Positions 1 to 9,636 are shown, counted from the first letter of the stretch. The stretch: DNA of 64,000 nt from Variovorax sp. Root318D1 (GCF_001424835.1 NZ_LMCQ01000001.1:156284-220283); one strand, 5' to 3'. Notes: generated from the sequence alone by a model not told the origin. Program-made: numbers and translations.

Positions 1-2
1 TC

Positions 3-272
3 TTGCCCAACGCCGTCGCGCCCATCGTGGTGGCTGCGACGCTGAACATCGCGCACGCCATCCTGGCCGAGTCGTACATCAGCTTCCTGGGCTTCGGCAT
101 CCAGCCGCCGACGCCGAGCTGGGGAAACATGCTGGAAAACGCGCAGAGCTACCTGACCAACGCGCCTTGGCTCGCCATCGTGCCGGGGGTGGCCATCACG
201 CTCACGGTCACGAGCTTCAATTTCATTGGTGACGGCCTGCGCGACGCGCTGGACGCGAAACTGGATCGTTGA
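3..272 (+). CDS. Dipeptide/oligopeptide ABC transporter permease, C-terminal part (gene starts before the window)
   Basis: This is the last 89 or so residues of an inner-membrane permease of the DppC/OppC type. The visible part has the conserved family stretch [11 protein letters not shown] followed by PSWGNML, which is the coupling region facing the ATPases. It ends with a hydrophobic helix and the typical GDGLRDALD ending. The upstream end is outside the window, so the first ATG seen at position 3 should not be taken as the start. Its stop lies 11 bases before the first ATPase gene, and the whole plus-strand run to 11128 reads as one operon. It would form the membrane channel with a second permease and a binding protein encoded to the left. 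Confidence 0.93.
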   Translation: MPNAVAPIVVAATLNIAHAILAESYISFLGFGIQPPTPSWGNMLENAQSYLTNAPWLAIVPGVAITLTVTSFNFIGDGLRDALDAKLDR

Positions 273-283
273 GGGTGATTGAC

Positions 284-1345
284 ATGAATCTTTACGAACC
301 GATCCGCATCCGCGATGCTCAATCCGCCGCTGAAGCGGGGAACATCCTGGACGTACGCGATCTGAACGTCTCCTTCCGTACAGCGGGCGGAACCGTGCAT
401 GCCGTGCGTGACGTCAGCTTCTCGGTGCGCCGCGGCGAAACACTCGCGCTGGTGGGGGAAACCAGTTCCGGCAAGAGCGTGACCTGCCTGGGCCTGCTCG
501 GCCTCACGCCGCCCGCGCCGTACTGCACGATCACGGGTTCCGCGCGGCTGGCGGCGCGCGATGGCAAGACGTTCGAGCTGGTCGGCACGCCCGAGCGCGT
601 GATGCGCCAGGTGCGCGGCGGCGTCGCTTCGGTGATCTTCCAGGAACCGATGACGTCGCTCAATCCCGTGCACACCGTCGGCGCGCAGATCTGCGAGAGC
701 TTGCGAATCCACCTCGGGATGAGCGCGCGTGCCGCCACGGACCGAGCTGCCGACCTCTTGAACCAGGTCGGCATCTCGGATCCGAAGCGGCGCCTCACGA
801 ACTACCCGCACGAGCTGTCCGGCGGCATGCGGCAGCGCGTGATGATCGCCATGGCGATTGCGTGCGAGCCTTCGCTGCTGATCGCGGATGAGCCCACCAC
901 CGCGCTCGACGTCACCATCCAGGCGCAGATCCTCGAGTTGTTGGAAAAGCTGCAATCGCAGACCCGGATGGCCATGATCTACATCACGCACAACCTCGGC
1001 ACGGTCGCCGAGATCGCAGATCGCGTCATGGTGAAGTATGCGGGCCGGATCGTCGAGCAGGCCGATGTCGTTCCGTTGTTCACGGAGCCGCGGCATCCCT
1101 ACAGCCGTGGCCTGATCCACTCGGTTCCGCGGCTTCATTCGAATCGGGCCCGCAAAACTGCGCTGTTCGCGATTCCGGGCAATGTTCCGGATCCGGCCGC
1201 GCACCCGCCGGGTTGCACCTTCGGGCCGCGCTGCGGCCACTTCGAGCCGGGCCGCTGCGATGCCGCGGTGCCGGACCTGGAGAACGTCACGCCGGGCCAT
1301 CAGGTGCGATGCGTCCGTTGGCCGGAACTTGAAGGAGCCGCATGA
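284..1345 (+). CDS. Dipeptide/oligopeptide ABC transporter ATP-binding protein (DppD/OppD type)
   Basis: This 353-residue cytoplasmic ATPase powers uptake through the preceding permease. Walker A is GETSSGKS at residues 58-65, signature LSGGMRQR begins near 178 and Walker B ends in ADEP near 200. The C-terminal oligopeptide-type extension carries the [10 protein letters not shown] cysteine pattern of DppD/OppD. The ATG at 284 is chosen because GAGGG at 271-275 lies at good distance; in-frame GTG at 275 and TTG at 269 are weaker. Walker A has T-S where most relatives have S-G, which still fits the GxxxxGKS rule. The 3' end overlaps the next ATPase by four bases (ATGA), which suggests translational coupling. 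The substrate cannot be read from the sequence. Confidence 0.93.
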   Translation: MNLYEPIRIRDAQSAAEAGNILDVRDLNVSFRTAGGTVHAVRDVSFSVRRGETLALVGETSSGKSVTCLGLLGLTPPAPYCTITGSARLAARDGKTFELVGTPERVMRQVRGGVASVIFQEPMTSLNPVHTVGAQICESLRIHLGMSARAATDRAADLLNQVGISDPKRRLTNYPHELSGGMRQRVMIAMAIACEPSLLIADEPTTALDVTIQAQILELLEKLQSQTRMAMIYITHNLGTVAEIADRVMVKYAGRIVEQADVVPLFTEPRHPYSRGLIHSVPRLHSNRARKTALFAIPGNVPDPAAHPPGCTFGPRCGHFEPGRCDAAVPDLENVTPGHQVRCVRWPELEGAA

Positions 1346-2334
1346 TGCAGCAACAACACCTTACGCCCCCCTTGTTGCAAGTCGAGGGTTTGCACAAGTG
1401 GTTTCCGCTGGGTGGCGGCTGGCTGGGAAAGCCGGCGCAGAACGTCAAGGCAGTCAACGGCGTCAGCTTCGAGATTCGCCGAGGCGAGGTGCTGAGTCTC
1501 GTGGGCGAAAGCGGCTCGGGCAAAAGCACAATTGGCCGCGCCATCCTGAACCTGGAACCGCCGACGGCCGGGCAGGTGCACTTCGATGGAGAACCCCTGG
1601 TGGGCCTCACGCGGCGCCAGATGCGACCGCTGCGGCGCGCGATGCAGATGGTGTTCCAGGACCCGTACTCGTCCCTGAACCCGAAACACACGGTTGAGGA
1701 ACTGCTCTCGGCGCCGCTGGAAATCCATATGCCGGAGCTCACGATGCAGGAGCGGCGGGACCGCATCGACGCCGTGCTGAAAACCGTCGGACTGAATCCG
1801 GCGCACCGTTCGCGCTATCCGCACGAGTTCTCCGGCGGGCAGCGCCAGCGGATCGGAATCGCCCGTGCGCTGATGACCGAACCACAACTGCTGGTGGCCG
1901 ACGAGCCCGTGTCTTCCCTCGACGTGTCAGTGCAGGCCCAGGTGATCAATCTGCTGCTGGAGCTGAAGCAAAGGCTCGGCCTCACGATGCTGTTCATCAG
2001 CCACGACCTCGCCGTGGTGGGCCATATTTCGGACCGCATAGCAGTGATGTATCTGGGACGCCTCGTGGAGATCGGCGACGCGGAGTCGTTGCTGAACAAC
2101 CCGCGGCATCCGTATACGCGTGCCCTGATGGCCGCGGTGCCGAACATCGATCCGCGGCAGCGGCGTCCACGCGAACTGCTCAAGGGCGACATCCCCAGCC
2201 CGCTGTCGCCCCCGTCGGGCTGCGCGTTCCGCACGCGCTGCCCCCATGCCCAGTCGGCGTGCGCGAGCGGCGTGCCCGAACTCAGGATCGTCGATCGGAA
2301 CCACGCCACTGCGTGCATCCGCGACGACATCTAA
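1342..2334 (+). CDS. Dipeptide/oligopeptide ABC transporter ATP-binding protein (DppF/OppF type)
   Basis: This 330-residue protein is the second ATPase of the importer and would form a heterodimer with the preceding DppD-like subunit. Walker A is GESGSGKS at residues 55-62, signature FSGGQRQR begins near 163 and Walker B is VADEPVSSLD. The C-terminal CAFRTRC motif is typical of DppF/OppF. The start is ATG 1342 or the adjacent ATG 1345, with AAGGAG at 1332-1337. Only nine bases separate its stop from the oxidoreductase gene, so import and oxidation of the substrate are probably produced together. Confidence 0.94.
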   Translation: MMQQQHLTPPLLQVEGLHKWFPLGGGWLGKPAQNVKAVNGVSFEIRRGEVLSLVGESGSGKSTIGRAILNLEPPTAGQVHFDGEPLVGLTRRQMRPLRRAMQMVFQDPYSSLNPKHTVEELLSAPLEIHMPELTMQERRDRIDAVLKTVGLNPAHRSRYPHEFSGGQRQRIGIARALMTEPQLLVADEPVSSLDVSVQAQVINLLLELKQRLGLTMLFISHDLAVVGHISDRIAVMYLGRLVEIGDAESLLNNPRHPYTRALMAAVPNIDPRQRRPRELLKGDIPSPLSPPSGCAFRTRCPHAQSACASGVPELRIVDRNHATACIRDDI

Positions 2335-2343
2335 CGCAAGCTC

Positions 2344-3672
2344 ATGTCTCCACCCATTCTTCGCATCCGCAGCGACGACAAGCTGCCCGAACGAGCCGAC
2401 GTCGTGGTCATTGGCGGCGGCATCGTCGGCGTTTGCACGGCCTATTTCCTGGCCAAGCGCGGCCTGTCGGTCGCGCTTCTCGAGAAAGGCTACATCGGCG
2501 GCGAACAGTCCAGCCGCAACTGGGGCTGGTGCCGCCAGCAGAACCGCGACGTGCGCGACCTGCCGCTCGCGACGCGGGCGCTGAGCCTCTGGGAGGAGAT
2601 GACGCGCGACATCGGGCGGGACCTGGGGTTTCGTCGCTGCGGCCTGTACTACGCCACCGACAAGCCGCAGCAACTGGCCACGTGGGAGAGCTGGGGCCAA
2701 AACATAGGACGGCCTGGCGGCGTCCGCACCCGCATGCTCACAGCGGGGGAGGCCGCGAGCGTGATGAAGGGCAGCGGTTCGCGAAAGTGGTTGGGCGGTG
2801 TGCACTCGATGGACGACGGCACGGCAGAGCCTGCCCTTGCTGCCCCAGGCATCGCCGAAGGAGCACGGGCGCTTGGCGCCACGGTCCACCAGGATTGCGC
2901 GGCCCGCGGCCTCGACATCAGCAATGGCGCGGTCACCGGCGTGATCACGGAACGCGGCCTGATCAAGACCAGCGCCGTCGTGTGTTCCGGCGGAGCCTGG
3001 GCATCCGCGTTCTGCCGCCGCCACGGCATTTCCTTCCCGCAGGCGAGCGTGCGCGCGTCCGTCCTGCGCACCCGTCCCATCGACGGCCTGCCGGCGGCGC
3101 TCTCTGCGCCGGAGTGCTCGCTGACGCGCCGCCTGGAAGGCGGCTACAACCTGGCGATCAGCGGGAAGGCGAAGCTCGAATTGACGCCGCAGGGGCTGCG
3201 CTACGCACGCGAATTCATGCCGATGTTCATGAAGCGCATCAAGGCCGTGGAATTCGGCATTGGCCGATCCTTCTTCCGGGGCCCTGAAGCGCTCGGCAGC
3301 TGGCGATTCGACGAGGCGTCGCCGTTCGAGCAGATCCGCGTCCTCGATCCCGCGCCGGATCCGCGGGCGATCCGCCACCTGCTCGGCTGCTTCCAGAACC
3401 TGTACCCCGCGCTCAAGGACGTGACGGTGGACCAGGCCTGGGCTTCCTACATTGACAGCACGCCGGACGGCGTGCCGGTCATTTCGCCGGTCGATGCCAT
3501 CAAGGGGTTCGTACTCGCAGCTGGGTTCAGCGGACATGGCTTCGGCACCGGCCCTGCCACGGGGCAACTTGTTGCGAGCCTGGTCACCGGCGAGGAGCCA
3601 CCCGTCGATCCCACGCCCTACCGTTTCTCGCGCTTTGCCGACGGCTCGAAGGTCACGGTCGGCGCCTTCTGA
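2344..3672 (+). CDS. FAD-dependent oxidoreductase of the D-amino-acid oxidase (DAO) family
   Basis: This 442-residue flavoenzyme has an N-terminal FAD-binding Rossmann fold with GGGIVG at residues 24-29, preceded by VVVI and followed by the acidic end of the second strand (LLEKG). The family includes DadA-, sarcosine-oxidase- and PuuB-like enzymes that oxidise a C-N bond in amino acids or N-substituted amino acids to an imine or aldehyde. The stretch EQSSRNWGWCRQQNRD is typical of a subgroup often found beside amino-acid transporters. No signal peptide is seen, so it should act in the cytoplasm. Its place between a peptide-type importer and the threonine genes suggests it makes the first oxidation of the imported compound. 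The substrate is unknown. Confidence 0.9.
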   Translation: MSPPILRIRSDDKLPERADVVVIGGGIVGVCTAYFLAKRGLSVALLEKGYIGGEQSSRNWGWCRQQNRDVRDLPLATRALSLWEEMTRDIGRDLGFRRCGLYYATDKPQQLATWESWGQNIGRPGGVRTRMLTAGEAASVMKGSGSRKWLGGVHSMDDGTAEPALAAPGIAEGARALGATVHQDCAARGLDISNGAVTGVITERGLIKTSAVVCSGGAWASAFCRRHGISFPQASVRASVLRTRPIDGLPAALSAPECSLTRRLEGGYNLAISGKAKLELTPQGLRYAREFMPMFMKRIKAVEFGIGRSFFRGPEALGSWRFDEASPFEQIRVLDPAPDPRAIRHLLGCFQNLYPALKDVTVDQAWASYIDSTPDGVPVISPVDAIKGFVLAAGFSGHGFGTGPATGQLVASLVTGEEPPVDPTPYRFSRFADGSKVTVGAF

Positions 3673-3702
3673 TTTCTTATCTTCCAAAAAGGACCCTCTC
3701 TC

Positions 3703-4056
3703 ATGAGCAATCTCACCTTCTTCAAGTATGACGACCTGGGCACCGCGCGCGAAGGCGGCCCGCTGCCAGAGCGCGTCATCGAAGGCAACGCGGAATTCAA
3801 GAACTGGGACGTCGAACGTTCTGACGATGAAAAAGTGCGCGCCGGGGTCTGGGAGACGACGCCGGGTACCTTCCGGTCCATCAAGGGTGGCACCATGGAG
3901 TTCTGCTACATCCTCTCGGGCATTTCCGAGGTGACCGAAGACGGAAAGCCGCCGGTGCGGGTACAGGCGGGCGACGCGTTCGTGATGAAGCCCGACTTCA
4001 CCGGCGTTTGGCGCTGCATCGAGACCACTCGCAAGATCTGGGTCGTCTACAAGTAA
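3703..4056 (+). CDS. Small cupin protein of the DUF861 (cupin_3) family
   Basis: This 117-residue protein consists of a single cupin barrel. The centre reads GTMEFCYILSG, followed by VQAGDAFVMKPDF and a closing strand ending IWVVYK, the layout of cupin_3/DUF861 proteins related to (S)-ureidoglycine aminohydrolase. A strong AAAAAGGA ribosome site lies at 3685-3692. Such proteins commonly sit beside DAO-family oxidases in catabolic operons, where their role is mostly unproven. A distant paralogue is encoded at 15444-15800. I do not assign a reaction. Confidence 0.87.
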   Translation: MSNLTFFKYDDLGTAREGGPLPERVIEGNAEFKNWDVERSDDEKVRAGVWETTPGTFRSIKGGTMEFCYILSGISEVTEDGKPPVRVQAGDAFVMKPDFTGVWRCIETTRKIWVVYK

Positions 4057-4061
4057 GCGCC

Positions 4062-4988
4062 ATGGCTTTCGTGTACAAGGCAGACCCCGTGCGCGGGGCG
4101 GAGTGGGCGCGTCTGTTCGCCGCCAAGGCGCCCGACATTCCGTTTCATATCTGGCCCGACATCGGAGAGCCGGACCGGGTGCGCTATCTTGCCGCGTGGG
4201 TGCCACCGCAGGACATAGAACGGCAGTTCCCCAACCTGGAGCTCTTCTTCTCCACGGGCGCGGGGATCGACCAGTTCGACCTGACTGTGCTTCCGCCGGA
4301 ACTGCCGGTGGTGCGCATGGCGGAGCCCGGCGTCGTCGCAGGCATGGTGGAGTACGCCACGATGGCTGTGCTCGCGCTTCACCGGGACCTGCCAACGTAC
4401 ATCCGGCAGCAGCGAGAGGCCCGTTGGGCTGCGCACCGCGTCTATCCCGCATCGAAGCGGCGCGTGAGCGTCCTCGGCCTGGGTGTGCTCGGATGCGCTG
4501 TGCTGGACCAGCTGCGCACACTCGGCTTCCAGCTTGCCGGATGGAGCCGAACGCGCCGCCAGATTGACGGCGTGGCGTGCTACGCGGGTCGGGAAGAACT
4601 GGCGGCGATGCTGGCCGGCACCGACATCCTCGTGTGCCTGCTTCCCCTTACCCAGGAGACGCGCGGCATTCTCGACTCCAAACTGTTTCAGCATCTGCCG
4701 CGCGGTGCATCGCTTGTGCATGTCGGCCGAGGGGCGCACCTTGACCACCAGGCGCTGCTCGATGCGCTGGAGAGCGGCGGGCTGTCGAGCGCGGTCGTTG
4801 ATGTCACCGATCCAGAGCCGCTGCCGGCGGGCCACCCCTTCTGGGCGCACCCGAAGATCCTGCTCACGCCGCACATCGCGAGCATGACGCAGCCGGAGAC
4901 GGCCGTGGAACAGGTGCTTGACAACATCCGCTGCCACCAGGCGGGCGCTCCGCTGATGGGGCTCGTCGATCGTTCGCGGGGATATTGA
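4062..4988 (+). CDS. ghrA: Glyoxylate/hydroxypyruvate reductase A-like 2-hydroxyacid dehydrogenase
   Basis: This 308-residue NAD(P)H-dependent reductase of the D-2-hydroxyacid dehydrogenase family reduces glyoxylate, hydroxypyruvate or similar 2-oxo acids. The nucleotide-binding GLGVLG loop lies near residue 138. The catalytic arginine is in GRGAHLD near 222, and the acid-base pair is in TDPEPLP and LTPHIA near 270. The start at 4062 lies five bases after the cupin stop; the in-frame extension upstream to 4008 overlaps the cupin and is not needed. GhrA-type enzymes are cytoplasmic. In this operon it may recycle a 2-oxo acid released by the flavoenzyme. Confidence 0.88.
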   Translation: MAFVYKADPVRGAEWARLFAAKAPDIPFHIWPDIGEPDRVRYLAAWVPPQDIERQFPNLELFFSTGAGIDQFDLTVLPPELPVVRMAEPGVVAGMVEYATMAVLALHRDLPTYIRQQREARWAAHRVYPASKRRVSVLGLGVLGCAVLDQLRTLGFQLAGWSRTRRQIDGVACYAGREELAAMLAGTDILVCLLPLTQETRGILDSKLFQHLPRGASLVHVGRGAHLDHQALLDALESGGLSSAVVDVTDPEPLPAGHPFWAHPKILLTPHIASMTQPETAVEQVLDNIRCHQAGAPLMGLVDRSRGY

Positions 4989-5005
4989 GACCCCCTCGTC
5001 AAGAA

Positions 5006-6433
5006 ATGAAACCCACGATGCTGTACCTGTCCACCCGCGGCCATCCCGACCGCAAGCACTTCTGCGAAATTCTGCTGGAGGGCCTGGCGCCCGACGGCGG
5101 CTTGTATCTGCCAGAGCAATACCCGCAGGTCACAACCGAGCAGTTGTCCAAGTGGCGCGATCTGCCGTATGCGGAGCTCGCCTTTGAAGTCCTCTCGCTC
5201 TATATCGACGACATCCCCGCCGAGGACCTGCGCGCAATTTGCCGCAAGACCTATTCCGAAGAGGTGTTCGGCACGAAGGAGATCGTGCCGCTCAAGCCGC
5301 TGGAAGACGGCGTGTGGCTCGAAGCCCTGTCCAACGGCCCGACGCTGGCCTTCAAGGACATGGCCATGCAGCTGCTGGGTAACCTGTTCGAGTACGAGTT
5401 GGCCCGCCGCGGCGAGGAGCTCAACATTCTGGGTGCCACCTCGGGTGACACGGGCAGCGCTGCCGAATACGCGATGAAGGGCAAGAAGGGTGTGCGCGTG
5501 TTCATGACGTCGCCGCACGGCCGCATGAGTCCGTTCCAGCAGGCGCAAATGTTCAGCCTGCAGGACGCGAACATCCACAACATCGCGATCGAGGGCGTGT
5601 TCGACGACTGCCAGGACATCGTCAAGGCCGTGTCCAACGATCTCGAGTTCAAGCACAAGTACAAGATCGGCACGGTCAACTCCATCAACTGGGCGCGGCT
5701 CGCGGCCCAGGCTGTGTACTACTTTGCCGGCTACTTCCAAGCTACGAAGTCCAACACCGAACAGGTGAGCTTCACCGTGCCGTCGGGCAACTTCGGGAAC
5801 ATCTGCGCCGGCCATGTGGCGCGCATGATGGGCCTGCCCATCGACAAGCTCGTGCTCGCCACGAACGAGAACGACGTGCTGGACGAGTTCTTCCGCACCG
5901 GCATCTACCGGGTCCGCGGCAGCGCCGACACCTACGAGACTTCCAGTCCGTCGATGGACATCTCCAAGGCCAGCAACTTCGAGCGTTTCGTGTTCGACCT
6001 GCTGGGCCGCGACGCGGGCACAGTCAAGCGTCTGTTCGGCGAGGAGCTCGTGACCAAGGGCCTCTTCGACCTCAGCGCCGACCCCGTATTCACGCTGGCT
6101 CATGCGCGCTACGGGTTCCTGAGCGGCAAGAGCACACACGCCGACCGCCTGACGACGATCCGCGACACGCACCAGCGCTTTGGCGTGACGATAGACACCC
6201 ACACGGCCGACGGGCTGAAGGTGGCGCGCCACTTCGTGCAGCCCGATGTACCGATGATCGTGCTGGAGACGGCGCTGCCGATCAAGTTCGCCGCGACCAT
6301 CGTCGAAGCCTTGGGCCACGAGCCCGACCGGCCCGCGCGGTTCCAGGGCATCGAAGATCTGCCCAAGCGCGTGACGGTGCTCCCGGCGGATGCGGTGCAG
6401 GTCAAGGCATTCGTCTCCGCACACCTGTCCTGA
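5006..6433 (+). CDS. thrC: Threonine synthase
   Basis: Threonine synthase is a pyridoxal-phosphate enzyme that converts O-phosphohomoserine to L-threonine plus phosphate. The 475-residue product opens with LYLSTRGHPDRKHFCEILLE, a conserved family start. The PLP lysine lies in TLAFKDM at residue 117. ILGATSGDTGSAAEYA follows it and binds the cofactor phosphate. ATG 5006 is given as the start, but ATG 5018 matches the usual family N-terminus better. The biosynthetic thrC of related bacteria normally sits next to hom; here no hom is present, and thrB and two threonine-breakdown genes follow. This copy may therefore be catabolic. Confidence 0.95.
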   Translation: MKPTMLYLSTRGHPDRKHFCEILLEGLAPDGGLYLPEQYPQVTTEQLSKWRDLPYAELAFEVLSLYIDDIPAEDLRAICRKTYSEEVFGTKEIVPLKPLEDGVWLEALSNGPTLAFKDMAMQLLGNLFEYELARRGEELNILGATSGDTGSAAEYAMKGKKGVRVFMTSPHGRMSPFQQAQMFSLQDANIHNIAIEGVFDDCQDIVKAVSNDLEFKHKYKIGTVNSINWARLAAQAVYYFAGYFQATKSNTEQVSFTVPSGNFGNICAGHVARMMGLPIDKLVLATNENDVLDEFFRTGIYRVRGSADTYETSSPSMDISKASNFERFVFDLLGRDAGTVKRLFGEELVTKGLFDLSADPVFTLAHARYGFLSGKSTHADRLTTIRDTHQRFGVTIDTHTADGLKVARHFVQPDVPMIVLETALPIKFAATIVEALGHEPDRPARFQGIEDLPKRVTVLPADAVQVKAFVSAHLS

Positions 6434-6440
6434 TCGCAGC

Positions 6441-7400
6441 ATGGCTGTCTTCACCGAAGTTCCCTACGACGAGGCTGCAGCTTTCCTCCGGCGGCTGGGC
6501 CTTGGCAACCTGCAGGCCATGGCCGCTTGCAATGGCGGCATCGAGAACACCAACTACTTCGTGGACACGGATAGCGGCGAGTACGTGCTGACGCTGTTCG
6601 AGCGCCTGGCATGGGAGCAATTGCCGTTCTACCTGCACTTGATGCAGCATCTGGCCGATCGCGGCGTTCCGGTGCCGAGGCCGGCGCCAGATGCCGACGG
6701 TCGCATCCTGCACCGTCTCAAGGACAAGCCGGCCGCAGTGGTGGGAAGGTTGCGCGGAAAGAGCGAACTGGCGCCCGATGCGCAGCAATGCAGCGCTGTG
6801 GGCGAAATGCTGGCGCGAATGCACTTGGCCGGCAGGGACTATGCCCGCCATCAGCCCAACCTGCGCGGCCTGCCGTGGTGGAAGGAAACCGTGCCGGTTC
6901 TGCTGCCCTACGTCGACAACGACCAGCGCACGCTGCTGCTGGACGAACTGGCCTTCCAGACACGCATGGCCGCATCGCCCGACTACGCAGCCCTCCCGCG
7001 CGGGCCAATTCATGCCGACCTGTTTCGCGACAACGTGATGTTCGAGGGCGGCTGCTTGAGCGGCTTCCTCGATTTCTACTTCGCGGGTTGCGACACCCTC
7101 CTGTTCGACATCGGGGTCTGTCTCAACGACTGGGGCGTGTGTCTGGACAGCGGACGCGCCGACGCCGTCCGGCGGGCAGCACTTCTGGCAGCTTACGAGT
7201 CGGTGCGCCCGCTCGCGCCTGAGGAACGTCGTCTATTGCCGGCCCTTGAGCGTGCCGCGGCCTTGCGCTTCTGGGTATCGCGGCTGCGGGACTGCTACAT
7301 GCCCCGCGAAGCCGCCGCTCTGAAAGCTCATGACCCCAGCCACTTCGAACGCGTTCTGCGCCAGCGCGTGAGCGATGGCGCGGGCGCCGCCATTTTCTAG
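6441..7400 (+). CDS. thrB: Homoserine kinase, ThrB of the aminoglycoside-phosphotransferase fold
   Basis: This 319-residue kinase phosphorylates L-homoserine to O-phosphohomoserine, the substrate of the preceding enzyme. It belongs to the APH/choline-kinase fold type used by Pseudomonas and beta-proteobacteria, not the GHMP kinase type. The N-terminal signature is ACNGGIENTNYFV. The catalytic loop HADLFRDN has His191, Asp193 and Asn198, followed by the metal-binding FLDFYFAGCD. The start at 6441 is seven bases after the thrC stop. Having thrB right after thrC, with no homoserine dehydrogenase, means that homoserine must come from elsewhere in the cell or from outside. Confidence 0.93.
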   Translation: MAVFTEVPYDEAAAFLRRLGLGNLQAMAACNGGIENTNYFVDTDSGEYVLTLFERLAWEQLPFYLHLMQHLADRGVPVPRPAPDADGRILHRLKDKPAAVVGRLRGKSELAPDAQQCSAVGEMLARMHLAGRDYARHQPNLRGLPWWKETVPVLLPYVDNDQRTLLLDELAFQTRMAASPDYAALPRGPIHADLFRDNVMFEGGCLSGFLDFYFAGCDTLLFDIGVCLNDWGVCLDSGRADAVRRAALLAAYESVRPLAPEERRLLPALERAAALRFWVSRLRDCYMPREAAALKAHDPSHFERVLRQRVSDGAGAAIF

Positions 7401-7410
7401 AAAGGACTTT

Positions 7411-7426
7411 GGGCCGCCCTGGGCCC
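7411..7426 (+). repeat. Short GC-rich hairpin between thrB and kbl
   Basis: GGGCC at 7411-7415 can pair with GGCCC at 7422-7426 around a six-base loop. It is the only sizeable gap within the operon and lies just before the kbl start, which has no clear ribosome site of its own. It could tune kbl translation, or it could be chance in GC-rich DNA. Confidence 0.25.
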
Positions 7427-7438
7427 TGACGATCAATC

Positions 7439-8641
7439 ATGAGAACCACTGCAGATTTCTACGCCTCGCTCCGAACCGAACTCGAGCAAATACGGGCCGC
7501 TGGCCTGTTCAAGCTCGAGCGCACGATCCAATCGCCACAAGGAAGCCAGATCGCCACCGCCGATGGGCGGGAAGTGATCAATCTCTGCGCGAACAACTAT
7601 CTGGGCCTGTCGTCCCATCCTGGCGTCATCGAGGCCGCCCATGACGCACTGGCTGCGCGCGGGTTCGGTCTGAGTTCCGTCCGATTCATCTGCGGAACGC
7701 AGGATGTCCACAAAACGCTCGAAGCCCGGCTCTCGCAATTTCTCGGCACGGAAGACACCATCCTGTACGGGTCGGCATTCGATGCCAATGGCGGGCTGTT
7801 CGAGACGCTGCTGGGCGAGGGCGATGCCGTAATCAGCGACGAGCTCAATCACGCGTCCATCATCGATGGGATCCGGTTGTGCAAGGCCAAGCGATACCGC
7901 TACCGACACAACGACGTGATGGACCTGCGCGAGCAACTGAAAGCGGCGGATGAAGCGGGAGCCCGGTACAAGCTGGTGTTCACCGACGGAGTGTTCTCGA
8001 TGGACGGGACCATCGCCCGCCTGGACGAAATCCGTGATGTCTGCGATGAGTTCGGGGCCTTGCTAGGCGTTGACGATTCACACGCCACCGGTTTTCTCGG
8101 CAAGCGAGGGCGCGGCACCCATGAATACCGCGGTGTCTTCGGCAAGGTGGACATCATCACCGGCACGCTGGGCAAGGCTCTGGGCGGTGCATCCGGAGGG
8201 TTCACGAGCGCCAGGGCGGACGTCGTTCAGTTGCTGCGCCAGCGCTCGCGGCCCTATCTGTTCTCGAACAGCCTGGCACCGGTGATCGTCGGCGCGACCT
8301 TGAAGGTGCTCGACCTGCTGGAGGCCGACACGAACCTGCGCGACAGCCTGGAGGACAACACGCGCTACTTCCGCGCCGGGCTCGCGGCACGCGGTTTCAA
8401 ACTGAAGCCAGGCGAACACCCGATCATCCCGGTGATGCTCCATGACGCGGAGCTCTCTCAGATGTTGGCTCGTCGGTTGCTCGAACTCGGGGTCTACGTG
8501 ACTGGATTCTTCTACCCCGTCGTGCCCAAGGGCCAGGCGCGCATCCGCGTTCAGATCAGCGCGCAGCACACCCGTGCCCAGCTTGACGCTGCGTTGAGCG
8601 CCTTCGCGCAAGCCGGCAAAGAACTGGGGGTGGTCGCATGA
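7439..8641 (+). CDS. kbl: Glycine C-acetyltransferase (2-amino-3-ketobutyrate CoA ligase)
   Basis: Kbl cleaves 2-amino-3-oxobutyrate with CoA to glycine and acetyl-CoA, the second step of threonine breakdown. The 400-residue product matches the family length of about 398. It has the alpha-oxoamine synthase features [23 protein letters not shown] and [11 protein letters not shown], and the PLP lysine in [14 protein letters not shown] at residue 246. The stop overlaps the start of the next gene by four bases (ATGA), so ligase and dehydrogenase should be made together. That is sensible, because the intermediate between them is unstable. Confidence 0.96.
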   Translation: MRTTADFYASLRTELEQIRAAGLFKLERTIQSPQGSQIATADGREVINLCANNYLGLSSHPGVIEAAHDALAARGFGLSSVRFICGTQDVHKTLEARLSQFLGTEDTILYGSAFDANGGLFETLLGEGDAVISDELNHASIIDGIRLCKAKRYRYRHNDVMDLREQLKAADEAGARYKLVFTDGVFSMDGTIARLDEIRDVCDEFGALLGVDDSHATGFLGKRGRGTHEYRGVFGKVDIITGTLGKALGGASGGFTSARADVVQLLRQRSRPYLFSNSLAPVIVGATLKVLDLLEADTNLRDSLEDNTRYFRAGLAARGFKLKPGEHPIIPVMLHDAELSQMLARRLLELGVYVTGFFYPVVPKGQARIRVQISAQHTRAQLDAALSAFAQAGKELGVVA

Positions 8642-9636
8642 CCGGATTCCCTCGCATTCTGGTCATCGGCGCCAACGGCCAGTTGGGCACGGAGCTTTCC
8701 CTTGCGCTGGCGGACCGCTACGGCGCGGACAACGTGGTGGGCAGTGACCGTCTGGAGGTGGGCCGGCATGCCAATCTCCGCTATGAGATGCTGGACGCCA
8801 CGGACTTCGGCCAACTCACGAAGGTGGTCGAGAAGCATCGAATCACCCAGATCTACCATCTCGCGGCGGCCTTGTCGGCAACCGGCGAGACTGCACCCGA
8901 CTGGGCATGGAAACTCAACATGGGCAGCCTGTTGAACGTCCTGGAGGTCGCGCGGCAGCGCAAGCTGGACAAAGTGTTCTGGCCCAGCTCCATCGCCGCC
9001 TTTGGTCCGACGACACCCGCCGATGCCACACCTCAACGAACGGTCATGGAGCCCAGCACCGTCTACGGCATCTCGAAGCTGGCCGGGGAGGGCTGGTGCC
9101 GCTGGTACTTCGAGAACCATGGCGTCGATGTTCGCGGCCTGCGCTATCCGGGACTGATTTCCTACAAGGCAAGCCCCGGCGGTGGAACGACCGACTACGC
9201 GATCGACATCTTCCACGCGGCCCTTAAAAGAGAACGCTACACCTGCTTTCTTGCCGAGGATGAACCGCTGCCCATGCTCTACATGGACGACGCGGTGCGC
9301 GGGACCCTGGAGTTGATGGAAGCCCCCAGTTCGGCCATCTTCGAACGCGGCAGCTACAACCTCGCCGGCGTGAGCTTCACGCCCCGCGAGATCGCGCAGG
9401 AGATACGCAAGCACCTGCCCGACTTCGAGATCGTGTATCAGCCCGATTTTCGACAGGCGATTGCCAGCGGGTGGCCCGATTCGATCGATGACAGCTGTGC
9501 ACGTCGCGACTGGGGCTGGGCTCCGAAGTACGACCTTGCGGCCACTGTCCGCGACATGCTGAAGAACCTGTCTCCCATGTTGATGCCAAGCGCGGAGCTC
9601 GGTGTGGCAAATGGCGAGCAAGTGGCCGCAAATTGA
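8638..9636 (+). CDS. NAD-dependent L-threonine 3-dehydrogenase of the SDR/epimerase type
   Basis: This 332-residue enzyme oxidises L-threonine to 2-amino-3-oxobutyrate, the Kbl substrate. It is not the zinc-dependent Tdh of E. coli but the extended SDR type related to UDP-galactose 4-epimerase. The NAD loop GANGQLG lies near the N-terminus. The catalytic pair is Tyr143 and Lys147 in [10 protein letters not shown]. The substrate-binding stretch [17 protein letters not shown] is characteristic of short-chain threonine dehydrogenases. It is coupled to kbl by the ATGA overlap. Together with ThrB, ThrC and Kbl it completes a path from homoserine to glycine and acetyl-CoA. Confidence 0.94.
   Translation: MTGFPRILVIGANGQLGTELSLALADRYGADNVVGSDRLEVGRHANLRYEMLDATDFGQLTKVVEKHRITQIYHLAAALSATGETAPDWAWKLNMGSLLNVLEVARQRKLDKVFWPSSIAAFGPTTPADATPQRTVMEPSTVYGISKLAGEGWCRWYFENHGVDVRGLRYPGLISYKASPGGGTTDYAIDIFHAALKRERYTCFLAEDEPLPMLYMDDAVRGTLELMEAPSSAIFERGSYNLAGVSFTPREIAQEIRKHLPDFEIVYQPDFRQAIASGWPDSIDDSCARRDWGWAPKYDLAATVRDMLKNLSPMLMPSAELGVANGEQVAAN

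Noticed and set aside
1927..4521. Very long minus-strand open frame (864 codons)
   Set aside because: It lies opposite four well-supported genes (ATPase, flavoenzyme, cupin, GhrA-like) and has no recognisable domain; high GC makes antisense frames long.
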